Program-made: the position numbers and the translations under genes
Origin: Nitrospira sp.
GTDB taxonomy: Bacteria > Nitrospirota > Nitrospiria > Nitrospirales > Nitrospiraceae
NCBI GenBank assembly: GCA_024760545.1
Contig: CP060501.1
Coordinates: forward strand, 3,984,036 to 4,048,035
DNA length: 64,000 nt
Direction: 5' to 3'
Notes under the pieces: generated by a model
The model's database searches: none
The model's input: the letters and a program-made list of their open reading frames with translations, nothing else
What the model was told of the DNA's origin: nothing
Shown: positions 1 to 9,595 of the stretch, piece after piece
Layout: each line of letters starts with the position of its first letter
How positions within the stretch are numbered: the stretch's first letter is position 1

Positions 1-695
1 TTGGCGCCGCTCGTGATCGCTTCGGTCGTCATCCAGATATCGATGCCGAAACGTGCCACGTCAGATTCCCAGACATGTTTTTCAAGATAGTGTTGGGCCA
101 GTTCTCCGGTGAAGCCGAAATCCCCGCCGATCGGTTGGCGAACTTCCTGCCCATACAGCGCGCGGGTGAGCGGGTAGGCGATGCTGTTGGTGATGGTCCC
201 GTCGTACTTGTGACGTCGATAATATGGCGCCACATAGTCGTAACCTTCTTTGAGGATGGGGTGCAGGAGCAGTTCCATCCACTCAGGTGTGATGCTGCGC
301 ACGTCCGAATCGACGACCGCGCAGGCCGTGACTTTCAATCGCCGAGCGATCTCAAAAATCGTGCGGAACGCGCTGCCCTTGCCGGGAATGCCGTGATAGG
401 GCGTGACGATGCGCTGCAGCGTGCTTTGTCGATCGCTGATAAAGAGCGGCTCCAAATCGACCATGGTATGGGCCACGATCGCGGCGGTTCCATCGGTGGA
501 GCCCCCGTCGGAGTTCACCAGAACGGCGCGATGGCCGCTAAAATATTTGGCCAAGCCCGCGCCGACCGCGCGGACGACATGGCCGACGGTCCCCGCATTG
601 TTGAAGCTGGGAATACCGACCAGGATATCGGCGCTGCGCACCGTTTCCAGGAGAGATTCGGTCTCGGCTGTGAGTGGGATCAGACCGTTATTCAT
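1..695 (-). CDS. Family 2 glycosyltransferase, C-terminus off the window edge
   Basis: GT-A fold glycosyltransferase expected to move a sugar from a nucleotide-sugar donor; donor and acceptor cannot be told. The 231 visible residues show the family's N-terminal nucleotide-binding strand (ILVGIPSFNN, residues 24-33), NSDGGSTDGT (61-70) and a DxD-type metal site in VVDSDV (DSD at 129-131), then GGDFGF near 190. The ATG at 695 was chosen because it overlaps the stop of the preceding gene by four bases (ATGA), which implies translational coupling. The pairing with another glycosyltransferase suggests a joint role in a compatible-solute glycoside or surface glycan. The 3' end is lost at the window edge. 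The family is secure; the substrate is unknown. Confidence 0.8.
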   Translation of the reverse strand, partial: MNNGLIPLTAETESLLETVRSADILVGIPSFNNAGTVGHVVRAVGAGLAKYFSGHRAVLVNSDGGSTDGTAAIVAHTMVDLEPLFISDRQSTLQRIVTPYHGIPGKGSAFRTIFEIARRLKVTACAVVDSDVRSITPEWMELLLHPILKEGYDYVAPYYRRHKYDGTITNSIAYPLTRALYGQEVRQPIGGDFGFTGELAQHYLEKHVWESDVARFGIDIWMTTEAITSGA

Positions 696-1936
696 GGGAT
701 CGGTTGCCGTGTTTCCGCTGTTGGGTCCCAGGCGTGATCTTGTTCGACGGCGTCCATGAGCCGATGAAAGATATCGGGTACGGCATGGGTGACCCGGCTC
801 CAGTTAGAGATCATAGGTACGCCCAATGGGTCCCCGAGAAAGCTGTCGGTGGCCAACATCATCCCGCGGAGGAACACCTCAACCGCGCGCCGCTCTTCAT
901 GGCGGTCAAAGCGCAGACTGTTGATCGCGGCATCATTCTCGTACCGGCTGATGGCTTCTTGGGCTGCCTGGAGGTAGGTGGCCCGCAAGGTCTTGAGCGT
1001 GCTTTCCGACAGGACCAACCCTTCGCTGGCCAAGTTGCGAAAGAGAGATTTCGTGATGTCGACGCACATTTTCAACAAGCCCGCATCCGGATTGTGCGTC
1101 GACAGCGTTTGATGCTTGTGCTCATACGCATCGGCGATATCCGCCTGGCAGATCCGCCGAAGCGCGCAATTGCGGTACACCTCGGCCAGCATGCCGATTT
1201 CCAGCCCCCAGTCACCGGGAATGCGATTGATCCACGCCAGATCACGCACCATCGCGAACTCGCCGGCAAGCGGATACCGAAAACTGTCGAGAAACGACAG
1301 GAGAGGATGCGGGCCGACCAGCAACTGCAGGCTGCGGATCAGCGGGGTAATGAAGAGGCGAGTGACACGGCCATGCATGCGGTCCGTCACCCGGCTGTAA
1401 TACCCCTTGCAGAACTCGTACGCGAGGTTCGGATTGGCCACGGGGTAGCAAAGGCGAGCGAGATACTGACGGTCATAGCTCACAATGTCGCAGTCATGAA
1501 GCGCCATCACCTGGCTTTCCCCTCGCGCCAGTACATAGCCATAGGCAGTCCAACATCCTCGCCCCTTGCCCTGTAGACCGACGTCGATCTCATGCGAAAC
1601 CAATATATTTAGAAGAGCTTGAATTCGAGTTCCGTCATTCCAGATGACACGGACGCGTTGGGGTAGTTGGGAAAAGAATTGCTTGGCCAGTCTGAATTCC
1701 AACGCAGAGGCCTGATCCAGGGAAATGACGATTTCATTGATATAACGAACCTCGCTCAGGGTCTCGACGATTCGCTTGAGAGCAGGACGTTCCAGCTCTG
1801 CATAGAGCGATGGAAGGACCAGTGCGATTGGAGTCGTCTTCGCATATCGTTCAAGCTCTTCCTCAAGTTGTTCAGTATTGGACTGCCCAAGACGATGCAG
1901 AACGGTCACAACGCCATTTTGATAAAAATCAGACAC
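692..1936 (-). CDS. Glucosyl-3-phosphoglycerate synthase-like glycosyltransferase
   Basis: A 414-residue glycosyltransferase resembling the GT81 / glucosyl-3-phosphoglycerate and mannosyl-glycerate synthase group, which attach a hexose to a phosphoglycerate acceptor. The donor-binding strand is IALVLPSLYAE (residues 37-47), the metal site is HDCDI (147-151), and a long helical C-terminal region follows, as in that group. It is cotranscribed with the next glycosyltransferase, with a 4-base stop/start overlap. About 250 bp upstream separate it from the decarboxylase gene, room for its own promoter. The exact sugar and acceptor are inferred only from family resemblance; other glycerate- or lipid-linked acceptors are possible. 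Confidence 0.65.
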   Translation of the reverse strand: MSDFYQNGVVTVLHRLGQSNTEQLEEELERYAKTTPIALVLPSLYAELERPALKRIVETLSEVRYINEIVISLDQASALEFRLAKQFFSQLPQRVRVIWNDGTRIQALLNILVSHEIDVGLQGKGRGCWTAYGYVLARGESQVMALHDCDIVSYDRQYLARLCYPVANPNLAYEFCKGYYSRVTDRMHGRVTRLFITPLIRSLQLLVGPHPLLSFLDSFRYPLAGEFAMVRDLAWINRIPGDWGLEIGMLAEVYRNCALRRICQADIADAYEHKHQTLSTHNPDAGLLKMCVDITKSLFRNLASEGLVLSESTLKTLRATYLQAAQEAISRYENDAAINSLRFDRHEERRAVEVFLRGMMLATDSFLGDPLGVPMISNWSRVTHAVPDIFHRLMDAVEQDHAWDPTAETRQPIP

Positions 1937-2186
1937 GGTGTCCTCTCTAGAGATCCCTAGTTCCGTGATTATTGCTGAACGCCGGTCGTAAAGCCAGCGG
2001 GACGAAATGGAAGTGGATACCTAGGGATTATGCTAGTACAAACTTGTTAAAGAGTGCAGGGGGTATGCCATCGTCGGCTGTGGCTAGACCCTTGGATTCA
2101 CGTCGTTTCTCGCAGTGATTCGCGTGATTTCAAGGAGAAAGCCATCGGAGATGTAGGGAAAAGGAGGCAGGGGTGAATGGTTTTCC

Positions 2187-3848
2187 CTATGGTTTATCAG
2201 TTGAAAGCTTCTTTCCCAAGCGCCGCGCCAAGCGTACCATCCCCGGGGAACGATCGCGTGGGCTCAAGAGGACGTTGAGGACATGAAGCTGGCTTTGGTC
2301 TGCAAAGGCGGCGGCGAGGGTCTGTTCAAACTCTCTTTGTGTGCTCACGCGTGATCCCCTTCCGCCCCCGATGAGATCACAGACTTTTTCATATTGCCAT
2401 TCATGCACGTCGTTAAATGGCCCTTCCAAGATCTCCCGCTCCGTCGAATAACCGCGGTTGTTCAGAAGGATGACAATCGGAGTCTGCTGGTAGCGCACGC
2501 AGCTTGCCAGTTCGGTTCCAGTCATCTGAAAGGCACCGTCTCCCACCAGGACGATCGGCCGCAGACTGGGATCGGCGAACGAGGCCCCTAACGCAGCAGG
2601 AACAGCGAATCCCATCGATGTGTAATATGCCGGCGACAGAAACTCGAAGCGGTGGCGGACGTGCAGGTCAGCCGCGGCAAAGAGCGATTCCCCCACGTCG
2701 GCAATCACGACGGTCTTTTCGGTCAACACCGTATCCAGATGCCGAAAGAGTCCTTCCAACGTGATCGGCGCGTCCAAGGTCGGAGCCGACGATGCGGCCT
2801 CAGCTCGGGCCGGGAGTGACCGCTGGGAACGAGAAAAGGACGGAAGCGGAGATTTCACCAGGCCCTGGACGAAGTCCTGGAACTTGATGGACTCATACCG
2901 GTGATGCTTGATCGCGACACGGTCGGCTGTCGCATGGATGGTTCGCCCCTCTGAAAGTAAGGGCGATGTGGCATCCAGATCTTCCACATCGGACAGAATG
3001 GATCCCAGGATCAACAGGCAGTCGGAATCATTGATGAACTGCTGAACTTCCTCCCGGCCGATGAGCCCACCGTACACGCCCACATAGAGCGGATGATCTT
3101 CCCGAATGATTGATTTCCCGAGCAGGGTGGAGGCGATCGGAATATTGAGTTGCTCCACCAACCGAGCCAGATCGTCTTGCAGTCCGAACCGACCGACTTC
3201 CGCGCCGACAAGCATGGCGGGCCTTTTCGCAGAAGCGAGCATGATCCGCACTTCACCGATCGCCTCTTCCAGGGCAGCCGGGTCACTCGGCGTATCCTCG
3301 ATGCAGATCGGCTTCATCCCGCCGGTCAGGGGACAATGAACCATATCTCTGGGGATCTCGATATAAATGGGGCGACGGTAGCGAAGCAGAGCGGCAAAGG
3401 CTCGATCCATCTCTCGTTCAGCGGTTAGAGGATCATCCAGGGTCACTGCGGCGACGGTCATCCGTTCGAAGACTTCCCGTTGCGTGGCAAAATCCCGGAC
3501 CATATGATGCAAATAGGGTGTGCGAGTTCGTTCAGAAAGGCCCGGCGAACCGGTCAGGAGGACGACCGGCGACCGTTCGGCATACGCGCAGGCAATGGCG
3601 TTGACAGTATTCAACCCACCGACGCAATAGGTCACACAGACCGCCCCGATGCCGTTGATCCGGGCATACGCGTCAGCCGCAAAGCCGGCGCAATCTTCCC
3701 GCGTCGTCCCGATGTGTGTGATCGGCGACGCTTCGATCAGTTGATAGAGAGACAGCACGTAGTCGCCCGGGATACCGAAAATATGGCGGACGCCCAGGCG
3801 ATGCAGGCGATCCAACACGGCGGTTCCAATGGTAGCTTTGTCGCTCAT
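2187..3848 (-). CDS. Thiamine-diphosphate-dependent 2-oxo acid decarboxylase (pyruvate/indolepyruvate decarboxylase family)
   Basis: A cytosolic ThDP enzyme of 553 residues, the usual length for pyruvate or indolepyruvate decarboxylases, which convert a 2-oxo acid to an aldehyde and CO2. The catalytic glutamate lies in TREDCAGFAADAYA (near residue 51). The paired histidines typical of this decarboxylase branch are in YLHHMV (about residue 113). The ThDP/Mg motif starts with GDGAF and ends at LLNN about 27 residues later. The HH pair argues against acetolactate synthase. It is monocistronic on the sequence seen. Substrate cannot be assigned: pyruvate, indolepyruvate and branched 2-oxo acids are all possible. 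No clear ribosome-binding site supports the ATG at 3848, so the start is provisional. Confidence 0.75.
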   Translation of the reverse strand: MSDKATIGTAVLDRLHRLGVRHIFGIPGDYVLSLYQLIEASPITHIGTTREDCAGFAADAYARINGIGAVCVTYCVGGLNTVNAIACAYAERSPVVLLTGSPGLSERTRTPYLHHMVRDFATQREVFERMTVAAVTLDDPLTAEREMDRAFAALLRYRRPIYIEIPRDMVHCPLTGGMKPICIEDTPSDPAALEEAIGEVRIMLASAKRPAMLVGAEVGRFGLQDDLARLVEQLNIPIASTLLGKSIIREDHPLYVGVYGGLIGREEVQQFINDSDCLLILGSILSDVEDLDATSPLLSEGRTIHATADRVAIKHHRYESIKFQDFVQGLVKSPLPSFSRSQRSLPARAEAASSAPTLDAPITLEGLFRHLDTVLTEKTVVIADVGESLFAAADLHVRHRFEFLSPAYYTSMGFAVPAALGASFADPSLRPIVLVGDGAFQMTGTELASCVRYQQTPIVILLNNRGYSTEREILEGPFNDVHEWQYEKVCDLIGGGRGSRVSTQREFEQTLAAAFADQSQLHVLNVLLSPRDRSPGMVRLARRLGKKLSTDKP

Positions 3849-4006
3849 GCGTGTGCGTTCAACGGTTGGTAGAACGTGTTGACATCAGGAAAACATACTG
3901 ACCGCGGTTCGTCAAGAACAACCGGTTGATCAATGGATTGGGACGATCGACCGTACTGAATTTTAGACCTGGTAGAGTCGGATAAAACCTGTCACGATTA
4001 GAAACC

Positions 4007-5182
4007 ATGATCTCAACCGCCCAGGTCCGACTCAATTCACCGCACATCCCAGAGGGCCGCCATCTTTGGCTCTATGCCGGTCATCTGAGTCCGGTCACCG
4101 GGCAACCGGAGGCGGGTGGCCTGATCGATGTGCTGACAGCTGACGGCCGATTTTATGGACGCGGTCTCTATAGCCCTTCCTCGAAAATTCGAGTCCGCCT
4201 CTTGACGTTTCAGGATGAACCCATCGACGAGCGGTTCTGGAAGGGGAGAATTCAACAAGCGATTCGTCTACGAGAACGGGTGGTCACCCATTCTGATGCC
4301 TATCGCGTGATTTTTGGTGAAGGAGATCGACTACCGGGCTTGATCGTCGATCGGTACGATCAGTTGCTGGTCATGCAGACTTTATCCGTGGGGATGGAGA
4401 GTCGGAAAGACCTCATGGCGGACTTGCTGATTCAGGAATTGAAGGTCTCGAGCGTCTATTTGCGGAATGATGCCAAGAGCCGGCAACTCGAAGGACTGCC
4501 CCTCGAACGCGAGTTTCTTCGCGGCAACGGCCCCACACAAGTCCACATCCAAGAAGGCGCCGCCCAGTTTGTGGTTGATGTGGAACGGGGACAAAAGACC
4601 GGGTGGTTTTGCGATCAACGAGAGAATCGGCTGGCGGCTGCCAAATTGGCGGCAGCAGCGGAGGTGTTGGAGGTGTTCTGCCATACCGGTGCCTTCGGCA
4701 TTCATGCCGCCCTCGCCGGGGCCGCGTCGGTGGAGGGTTTGGATGCCAGCCAAGATACTCTCGCCATGGCACGAAAGCATGCCGCGATGAACCAGGTGGA
4801 GGATCGGTGCACGTATCGTCAAGCAGATGCGTTCGAAGACATGCGCCGTTTGGTCAAAGCCGGGCGGCGCTATGATCTTGTCATTCTTGATCCTCCGGCC
4901 TTTGCTCGCAGCAAGCAAGCCCTGGCCGGTGCGTTAGCGGGATACAAAGATATCAATCTTCTGGGATTGAAACTGTTGAAACCGGATGGGTTTCTCGTGA
5001 CATGTAGTTGTTCTCATCCAGTCTCAGAGGTGGATCTCTGGAACAGCATTCGCCTCGCCGCGCGCGACGCCAAGCGAGACATCCGGCTCATCGAACAACG
5101 GGGCCAGAGTCCCGATCATCCGATCCTCGCCAGCATGCCGGAGACGCGGTATCTGAAGTGTTTTATCGTTCAAGTGTTTTAA
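4007..5182 (+). CDS. rlmI: 23S rRNA (cytosine-C5) methyltransferase RlmI family
   Basis: SAM-dependent methyltransferase of 391 residues, close to E. coli RlmI (about 396), which makes m5C in 23S rRNA. An N-terminal PUA-like RNA-binding region (about residues 10-75) is followed by a Rossmann methyltransferase. The SAM loop is FCHTGAFGIHA, the catalytic segment VILDPPAFARSK, and the late cysteine motif TCSCSH. The extreme 3' end of this gene, about the last 47 codons, recurs twice as fragments at 50412-50555 and 52289-52357, both in the same orientation. It is divergent from the decarboxylase gene and followed by 233 bp before a PP-loop gene. Family confidence is high; the exact modified base is inferred. 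Confidence 0.88.
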   Translation: MISTAQVRLNSPHIPEGRHLWLYAGHLSPVTGQPEAGGLIDVLTADGRFYGRGLYSPSSKIRVRLLTFQDEPIDERFWKGRIQQAIRLRERVVTHSDAYRVIFGEGDRLPGLIVDRYDQLLVMQTLSVGMESRKDLMADLLIQELKVSSVYLRNDAKSRQLEGLPLEREFLRGNGPTQVHIQEGAAQFVVDVERGQKTGWFCDQRENRLAAAKLAAAAEVLEVFCHTGAFGIHAALAGAASVEGLDASQDTLAMARKHAAMNQVEDRCTYRQADAFEDMRRLVKAGRRYDLVILDPPAFARSKQALAGALAGYKDINLLGLKLLKPDGFLVTCSCSHPVSEVDLWNSIRLAARDAKRDIRLIEQRGQSPDHPILASMPETRYLKCFIVQVF

Positions 5183-5415
5183 CAGATCCCCTCATCGGTG
5201 CTGAGCGCCCGGTATTAGAAATGATACTCATTGGGGGTGGATTTGAAGGGTGAATGCGTGAAAAGATGGACAATAGGTCTCCACATGCCGTCCAGGGTTT
5301 CGCCTGGTTGTTGAGACGCTGAATTCAAGGGTATGAGACGTTGAGCCTGTTCAGTAGGGGGAAGCAAATTGTGTGAAGGGGTCGGAATGTCAGTACAGCA
5401 GCGGCGGTTGGTGAT

Positions 5416-6255
5416 ATGAGGCACGTGTCACGGTTCAATGAAAGCACACTCGAAGAGTCGAATGACCGATGTGTCAGAATACTCTGGACGGGCGGATGGG
5501 ATTCGACATTCAGAGTCTTGTACGCAGCATTGGTCGATGGAAAGAGAGTAGAACCGCACTACATCATTGATATTACCAGACCATCAAGCATCCGCGAACT
5601 CCAAGCGATATCCGACATAAAGGCCATGCTGAGGACTTCTCACAAAGAAGCCTATGAGAGAATCGCTCCTCTTCAAATCACTCCGGGAAATGAGATTCCT
5701 GAAGATCCTGAAATTTCGAGCGCCTGGAAACGGCTGAAGGAAAGAGCCTTCTTGGGGTATCAGTATGATTGGTTGGCCCGCTATGCCAAATCGAAAAACG
5801 TAACAGACCTAGAACTCAGTGTGCACATAGATGACAAACTCTATTCGTTCTTGAAAGGGCATATTGAGCAGACTTCGGAAGGAGGATACCGGTTGCAGCG
5901 CCGTGTAACCGGAGACGAAAGCATATTCCTCCGATTTGAATTCCCTATCCTCGACTACTCCAAAACGCACATGAGAGAGATGGCGCGACAACATGGGTTT
6001 CTTGAGATTCTGGAAAAAACATGGTTTTGTCACAAACCGATAAACGGAATGCCCTGCGGCATGTGCAGTCCTTGCGTCTACGCAGTTGAGGAAGGGATGC
6101 GGTATAGACTTCCAAGAGAAGCCATGTTCCGATATCACACGCGCCGCTATAGAAGGGCCATCCGGGCCCCGTTTGTATCGATGAGAAAGTCGCTCTCAGA
6201 AGTGAAGGTGCTGCGACGAGTCTACGACTTGTTGCGCTATGGGTCGTCGAACTGA
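5416..6255 (+). CDS. QueC-like PP-loop ATPase, function unknown
   Basis: A 279-residue protein with an N-terminal ATP-pyrophosphatase PP-loop, WTGGWDSTFR (about residues 24-33). A cysteine cluster C-x8-C-GM-C-SP-C (about residues 205-220) has exactly the spacing of the zinc site of 7-cyano-7-deazaguanine synthase QueC. The rest is diverged, and no queD, queE or folE neighbours are present, so a canonical preQ0 role is doubtful. It converges on an asparagine-synthase-like gene, also a PP-loop family, whose stop lies 77 bp away. ATP-dependent adenylation of a carboxylate or amide is inferred from the motif. QueC-like enzymes also occur in some anti-phage systems, but nothing here proves that role. 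The start has no strong ribosome-binding site. Confidence 0.65.
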   Translation: MRHVSRFNESTLEESNDRCVRILWTGGWDSTFRVLYAALVDGKRVEPHYIIDITRPSSIRELQAISDIKAMLRTSHKEAYERIAPLQITPGNEIPEDPEISSAWKRLKERAFLGYQYDWLARYAKSKNVTDLELSVHIDDKLYSFLKGHIEQTSEGGYRLQRRVTGDESIFLRFEFPILDYSKTHMREMARQHGFLEILEKTWFCHKPINGMPCGMCSPCVYAVEEGMRYRLPREAMFRYHTRRYRRAIRAPFVSMRKSLSEVKVLRRVYDLLRYGSSN

Positions 6256-6331
6256 CTGATCTCTCCCCCCAAACAACGGCAAGCGAAAAGTAGAACAACC
6301 CCTTTTAAAGCACCACCCGACGTAGTTGGGG

Positions 6332-7777
6332 TCAAAAGATGGTCCCCATGCCCATGTAGCGCCGTTTGGCGTGTTCCAGTGCCCAAGGGAAGAGGTTGAA
6401 AAAGTAATTCGGAAAGTGTCGCCTGCCCTTCAGATATAACATCAAGCTGTGCGCGTGAGCTCTCCAGCTGAGTGGAAGCATTCGACCTCGCTCCCACCCG
6501 GGCACACCATGGTGCCGTAGCCATCGTGTGTAGTCTTGCATGGACTCATCGGGAAGAAACCCCTCGTCGGAATTCCAAAGCACAACAGCGGTGGCATTCT
6601 TTTCTCGACCGAAGAGGTCGCGCTCGACGCCGGCCTCCTCGACGATCCGTCGACAAATCGGACGGTCGTAATCGCCGCCCACACTCCAGGGTTTCATCTC
6701 CTCGCCGAGGGACACTCGATGGATGTGCTCGATATTTCGCACACCAAGGAACGTCGCCGGGCAATGGATGAATCCTACCCATAACCGCCACTCACTAAGC
6801 GCGAGCCCGGAGGGCGCTCCGTTCCGAACGATGTTCGGTGTCAGATCGAAATCGCCGATGCCCCACACGGTGTCTCCATGGTGCCCGGTCAGTAAGACTC
6901 GTCCTTGCAAACAGGATCGCGCCGCAACGAAGTGCACATCCATCCCATACGCGTCGGCGGCAAGAAACGGAACCTCTGCGAATGGCTCCCGTCGCCAGCT
7001 TGTCCGGTCGAGCACGATGGCATTCAGACCGAGCCGGGTCGCGATGGTCTCACCGCTATCCGCCAGTCCTTCGCGTCCCTGTGGGAACGTCAGCACCTGC
7101 GTATTCCCCATTGCTCGGGCCAGGACGGCGATCGTGGGGGAGTCATACCCTGCGGAAAGGGTCCCCAGAGGGCTATATGGCCACTTGCGCAGGGGATCTG
7201 CCATGTTCCGACCGATGGCGCTGAGCGATGTTTCTAGAAAGTTCTTGTACGCTTCGAACGTGTCAAAGCGCCTGTCGCCGAACGGTTTCTCAACTATGTT
7301 GAGCGATCGGCCATCCCATCGAAGATTGTGAAAATACGTGAGGCGTAACGGTCCTTGGTTCGTCTGCAGGAGAGGTTGGTACTTGTGAATGCCGTGCTGA
7401 ATCGAGCGGAAAGTCGAATAGTAGTGATCCGAGAAGGGATCGACCGAAAGATTCAGCGCGGCGCACAGCGCGACCAGAGAATTTGAAACGTAGACATGCT
7501 TCCCAACCTGGATGGAAAGCAAGCGATCGACCGTGGAGCCGGAGGACACAAAGGTGATGGTTCTACCGGACACTCGACCTCCGGACCCGAATACGAGGTC
7601 CGTTTGATCCAACCGGCCTTCGCCGAACGAACCGTCCCATACCGCTTCCGCAAACCACTCCGGCCTGGTTTCCACCCGGCTACCGTGCGCGAGCACCACG
7701 TCGGTTTCGGAACATCGCGCCATCCACGCCAGTGAGGGCCATCCTAGAATATGCCTGAACTGCAACTGGATGCCCAT
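6332..7777 (-). CDS. Asparagine-synthase-like protein, copy 1
   Basis: Resembles the synthetase half of asparagine synthase B. The PP-loop appears as LSAGYDSPT (about residues 213-221) in place of the usual SGGxDS. The N-terminus starts MGIQLQF with no cysteine at position 2, so the Ntn glutaminase nucleophile is missing and glutamine hydrolysis is unlikely. The ATG at 7777 was preferred to an upstream ATG at 7864 because the paralogue at 50650-52098 begins at the equivalent residue. The two proteins align over their full length, roughly three quarters identical by eye. It is probably an ATP-dependent ligase or amide-forming enzyme acting with the convergent QueC-like gene; substrate unknown. 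A conserved promoter lies upstream at 7890-7919. Confidence 0.7.
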   Translation of the reverse strand: MGIQLQFRHILGWPSLAWMARCSETDVVLAHGSRVETRPEWFAEAVWDGSFGEGRLDQTDLVFGSGGRVSGRTITFVSSGSTVDRLLSIQVGKHVYVSNSLVALCAALNLSVDPFSDHYYSTFRSIQHGIHKYQPLLQTNQGPLRLTYFHNLRWDGRSLNIVEKPFGDRRFDTFEAYKNFLETSLSAIGRNMADPLRKWPYSPLGTLSAGYDSPTIAVLARAMGNTQVLTFPQGREGLADSGETIATRLGLNAIVLDRTSWRREPFAEVPFLAADAYGMDVHFVAARSCLQGRVLLTGHHGDTVWGIGDFDLTPNIVRNGAPSGLALSEWRLWVGFIHCPATFLGVRNIEHIHRVSLGEEMKPWSVGGDYDRPICRRIVEEAGVERDLFGREKNATAVVLWNSDEGFLPDESMQDYTRWLRHHGVPGWERGRMLPLSWRAHAHSLMLYLKGRRHFPNYFFNLFPWALEHAKRRYMGMGTIF

Positions 7778-7889
7778 AGATCCCGATATCTGCAATAAGA
7801 CTGCGCGTTCAAGCGTATGATGGCAGGACGGGAGTGGCGGTAGACGCGTGCGCTCCCTTGCCAAACCGGCCTTTCAGACCATCATTTGG

Positions 7890-7919
7890 AGTGTACGTTT
7901 CGGCCACCTCTACGGGCAA
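7890..7919 (-). promoter_or_regulatory. Promoter of asparagine-synthase-like copy 1
   Basis: On the minus strand, TTGCCC (919-914) is followed after 18 bases by TACACT (895-890), a sigma-70-type promoter about 110 bases before the start codon. The same -35, spacer length and -10 recur upstream of the paralogue at 52228-52257, inside an otherwise diverging leader, which supports function. The remainder of the 7778-8135 gap shows no other structure. Confidence 0.55.
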
Positions 7920-8135
7920 GCTTCTTTTTGGCATAACCAAGACAGCAGCCGGATTCTCCGTCGTGACCTAGGGGGACGGCTAGTACCTTCGTCTTCGGCT
8001 CCGACGCTAGAATCGCCCTCGCATATCGCTGAGCGGGCTGTTGCTGTCATCGACGGTAGGCGAAGTCTGAGTGCCATACGAACACGTGAGACGAATAGGG
8101 TTATTCCATTGGACTGAGCGGAAGGAGATGAAGTT

Positions 8136-8528
8136 ATGGTCGAAGTAAATTCCATGTATCATTCGCAATCCCGGAGCGATGCGCTGAAGGTGCAGATCGA
8201 AAAGCTCGAAGGCCTTGCTCACCACACGGCCGTCCATCCTACCTTCGATCAGTTTGACACGGATACGGAAGAGATGCTGATCAAAATCTATGGGGCCGAT
8301 CATCGATATGTGGAATCGTACAAATATGCCACCGTGGGCGAGGCCGAAGCGCTGGTCAATTTGCCCGAATCAGCTCAGGAACCATTGACGCGAGACATCC
8401 CCAAGAAGGGACTCCAGCAACGCCGGCAGATTCTCCAGACCATTGTGACGGAGCTGGAAGCACTCGAAGCGGAGGAAGCCGAGGTGCTCATCGGAGAAGA
8501 TCGCGAAGATCCTCCGGGTCCCAGCTAA
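8136..8528 (+). CDS. Hypothetical small acidic protein
   Basis: A 130-residue soluble protein without signal peptide or membrane segment. It is rich in Glu and Asp towards the C-terminus (ELEALEAEEAEV) and predicted mostly helical there. The start at 8136 has a good ribosome-binding site, AAGGAG eight bases upstream. It stands 84 bp before the OBAP-family gene on the same strand and may share a transcript with it. I do not recognise a family and assign no function. Confidence 0.6.
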   Translation: MVEVNSMYHSQSRSDALKVQIEKLEGLAHHTAVHPTFDQFDTDTEEMLIKIYGADHRYVESYKYATVGEAEALVNLPESAQEPLTRDIPKKGLQQRRQILQTIVTELEALEAEEAEVLIGEDREDPPGPS

Positions 8529-8611
8529 AGAGCCAGGTTCTCCCTTCGAGGCATACTCGCGCTGCGGAAGAAGCCCCTGCGCCATTCATCTTTAACAACG
8601 AGGGAGCTGCC

Positions 8612-9424
8612 ATGCCTTCAATTTCACGTGGCGTGAAATTTCATATCTCTCTGGCCCTCACCTGTGTCTTCGCAGCCTGCGCAGGCAACAACACCGCGTC
8701 AATCGTGGGCGTTCCAGGCAAAAAGGTGGTATCGCCACAAGCCCCGCTGATGGAGACGGGAGGGGTTCTACCTCAAGGGAAGTCTCCCATTGACGCCTTG
8801 AATATGTATTTGGATGGGTTCCACTTTTACAACGGCCAGATACAGTCACAAGTGGAAGCTCACCATTTCTGCTCCATCATCAACGAAGAGGTGAATCAGT
8901 GCGTCATTTTCGACGGGAACACAAAGGACGCCAAGATCATCGGGGTCGAGTACATCATCAGCAAACGGCTCTTTCAGATGCTGCCGCCTGAGGAGAAGAA
9001 ATTGTGGCACAGCCACGTGCATGAGGTGAAAAGCGGACAACTCGTCGCTCCCGGTATTCCGCAGCAGGCCGAGCACGAGTTCATGCAGAAGTTGATCGGC
9101 ACCTACGGAAAGACGTGGCACACCTGGCATACCGATCAAAGTCTGGTGCTGCCGTTGGGCCATCCGTTATTGATGATGGGCTTTACCGCCGATGGCCAAG
9201 CGCAGGCCGGTCTGGTCGCGTCGCGGGATCGACGCCTCCAGATTCAGAGCAAGGACAAGCGCAAAGACCGAAAAGGCATCGTGGCCCCGCCGATCGCGCC
9301 GGGTGCCGATGCCTGGCAGCAGGGACATGTCCTGCAGCTTACACTGAAGTCCCTCAAACAAGATGCCGTCGTGTCCCACCCGGACGATCCAACGAAACGC
9401 GCGCCGGTCCCCACACCCAGGTAG
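8612..9424 (+). CDS. OBAP / DUF1264 family lipoprotein
   Basis: A 270-residue protein of the OBAP (oil-body-associated protein, DUF1264) family, recognised by YLDGFHFYNGQ, the cysteine-containing HHFCS segment and the LWHSHVHEVKSGQL histidine motif (about residues 130-143). The N-terminus carries a signal sequence with a likely lipobox, FAACAGN, so the mature protein is probably a lipoprotein. Bacterial members have no settled biochemical role. The histidines and conserved cysteine hint at metal binding, which is inference. It follows the small acidic gene in the same direction and ends about 170 bp before the repeat zone that marks the left edge of the island. Confidence 0.75.
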   Translation: MPSISRGVKFHISLALTCVFAACAGNNTASIVGVPGKKVVSPQAPLMETGGVLPQGKSPIDALNMYLDGFHFYNGQIQSQVEAHHFCSIINEEVNQCVIFDGNTKDAKIIGVEYIISKRLFQMLPPEEKKLWHSHVHEVKSGQLVAPGIPQQAEHEFMQKLIGTYGKTWHTWHTDQSLVLPLGHPLLMMGFTADGQAQAGLVASRDRRLQIQSKDKRKDRKGIVAPPIAPGADAWQQGHVLQLTLKSLKQDAVVSHPDDPTKRAPVPTPR

Positions 9425-9595
9425 GGACTCCTCCAGGTACCTGGACCGTCAAATCACGGGGGATCAAGAAGGACTTGGACTAGTGCGAGGAGTTAGGTCT
9501 GCCTCACGAGAGGCTTCGCCTGATGAGCCGCCGGCATGAGCAAGGAATGGAGGCTGAGTAAGATTACTGGAGGTGTTTTTCCGCGGGCATCAATC

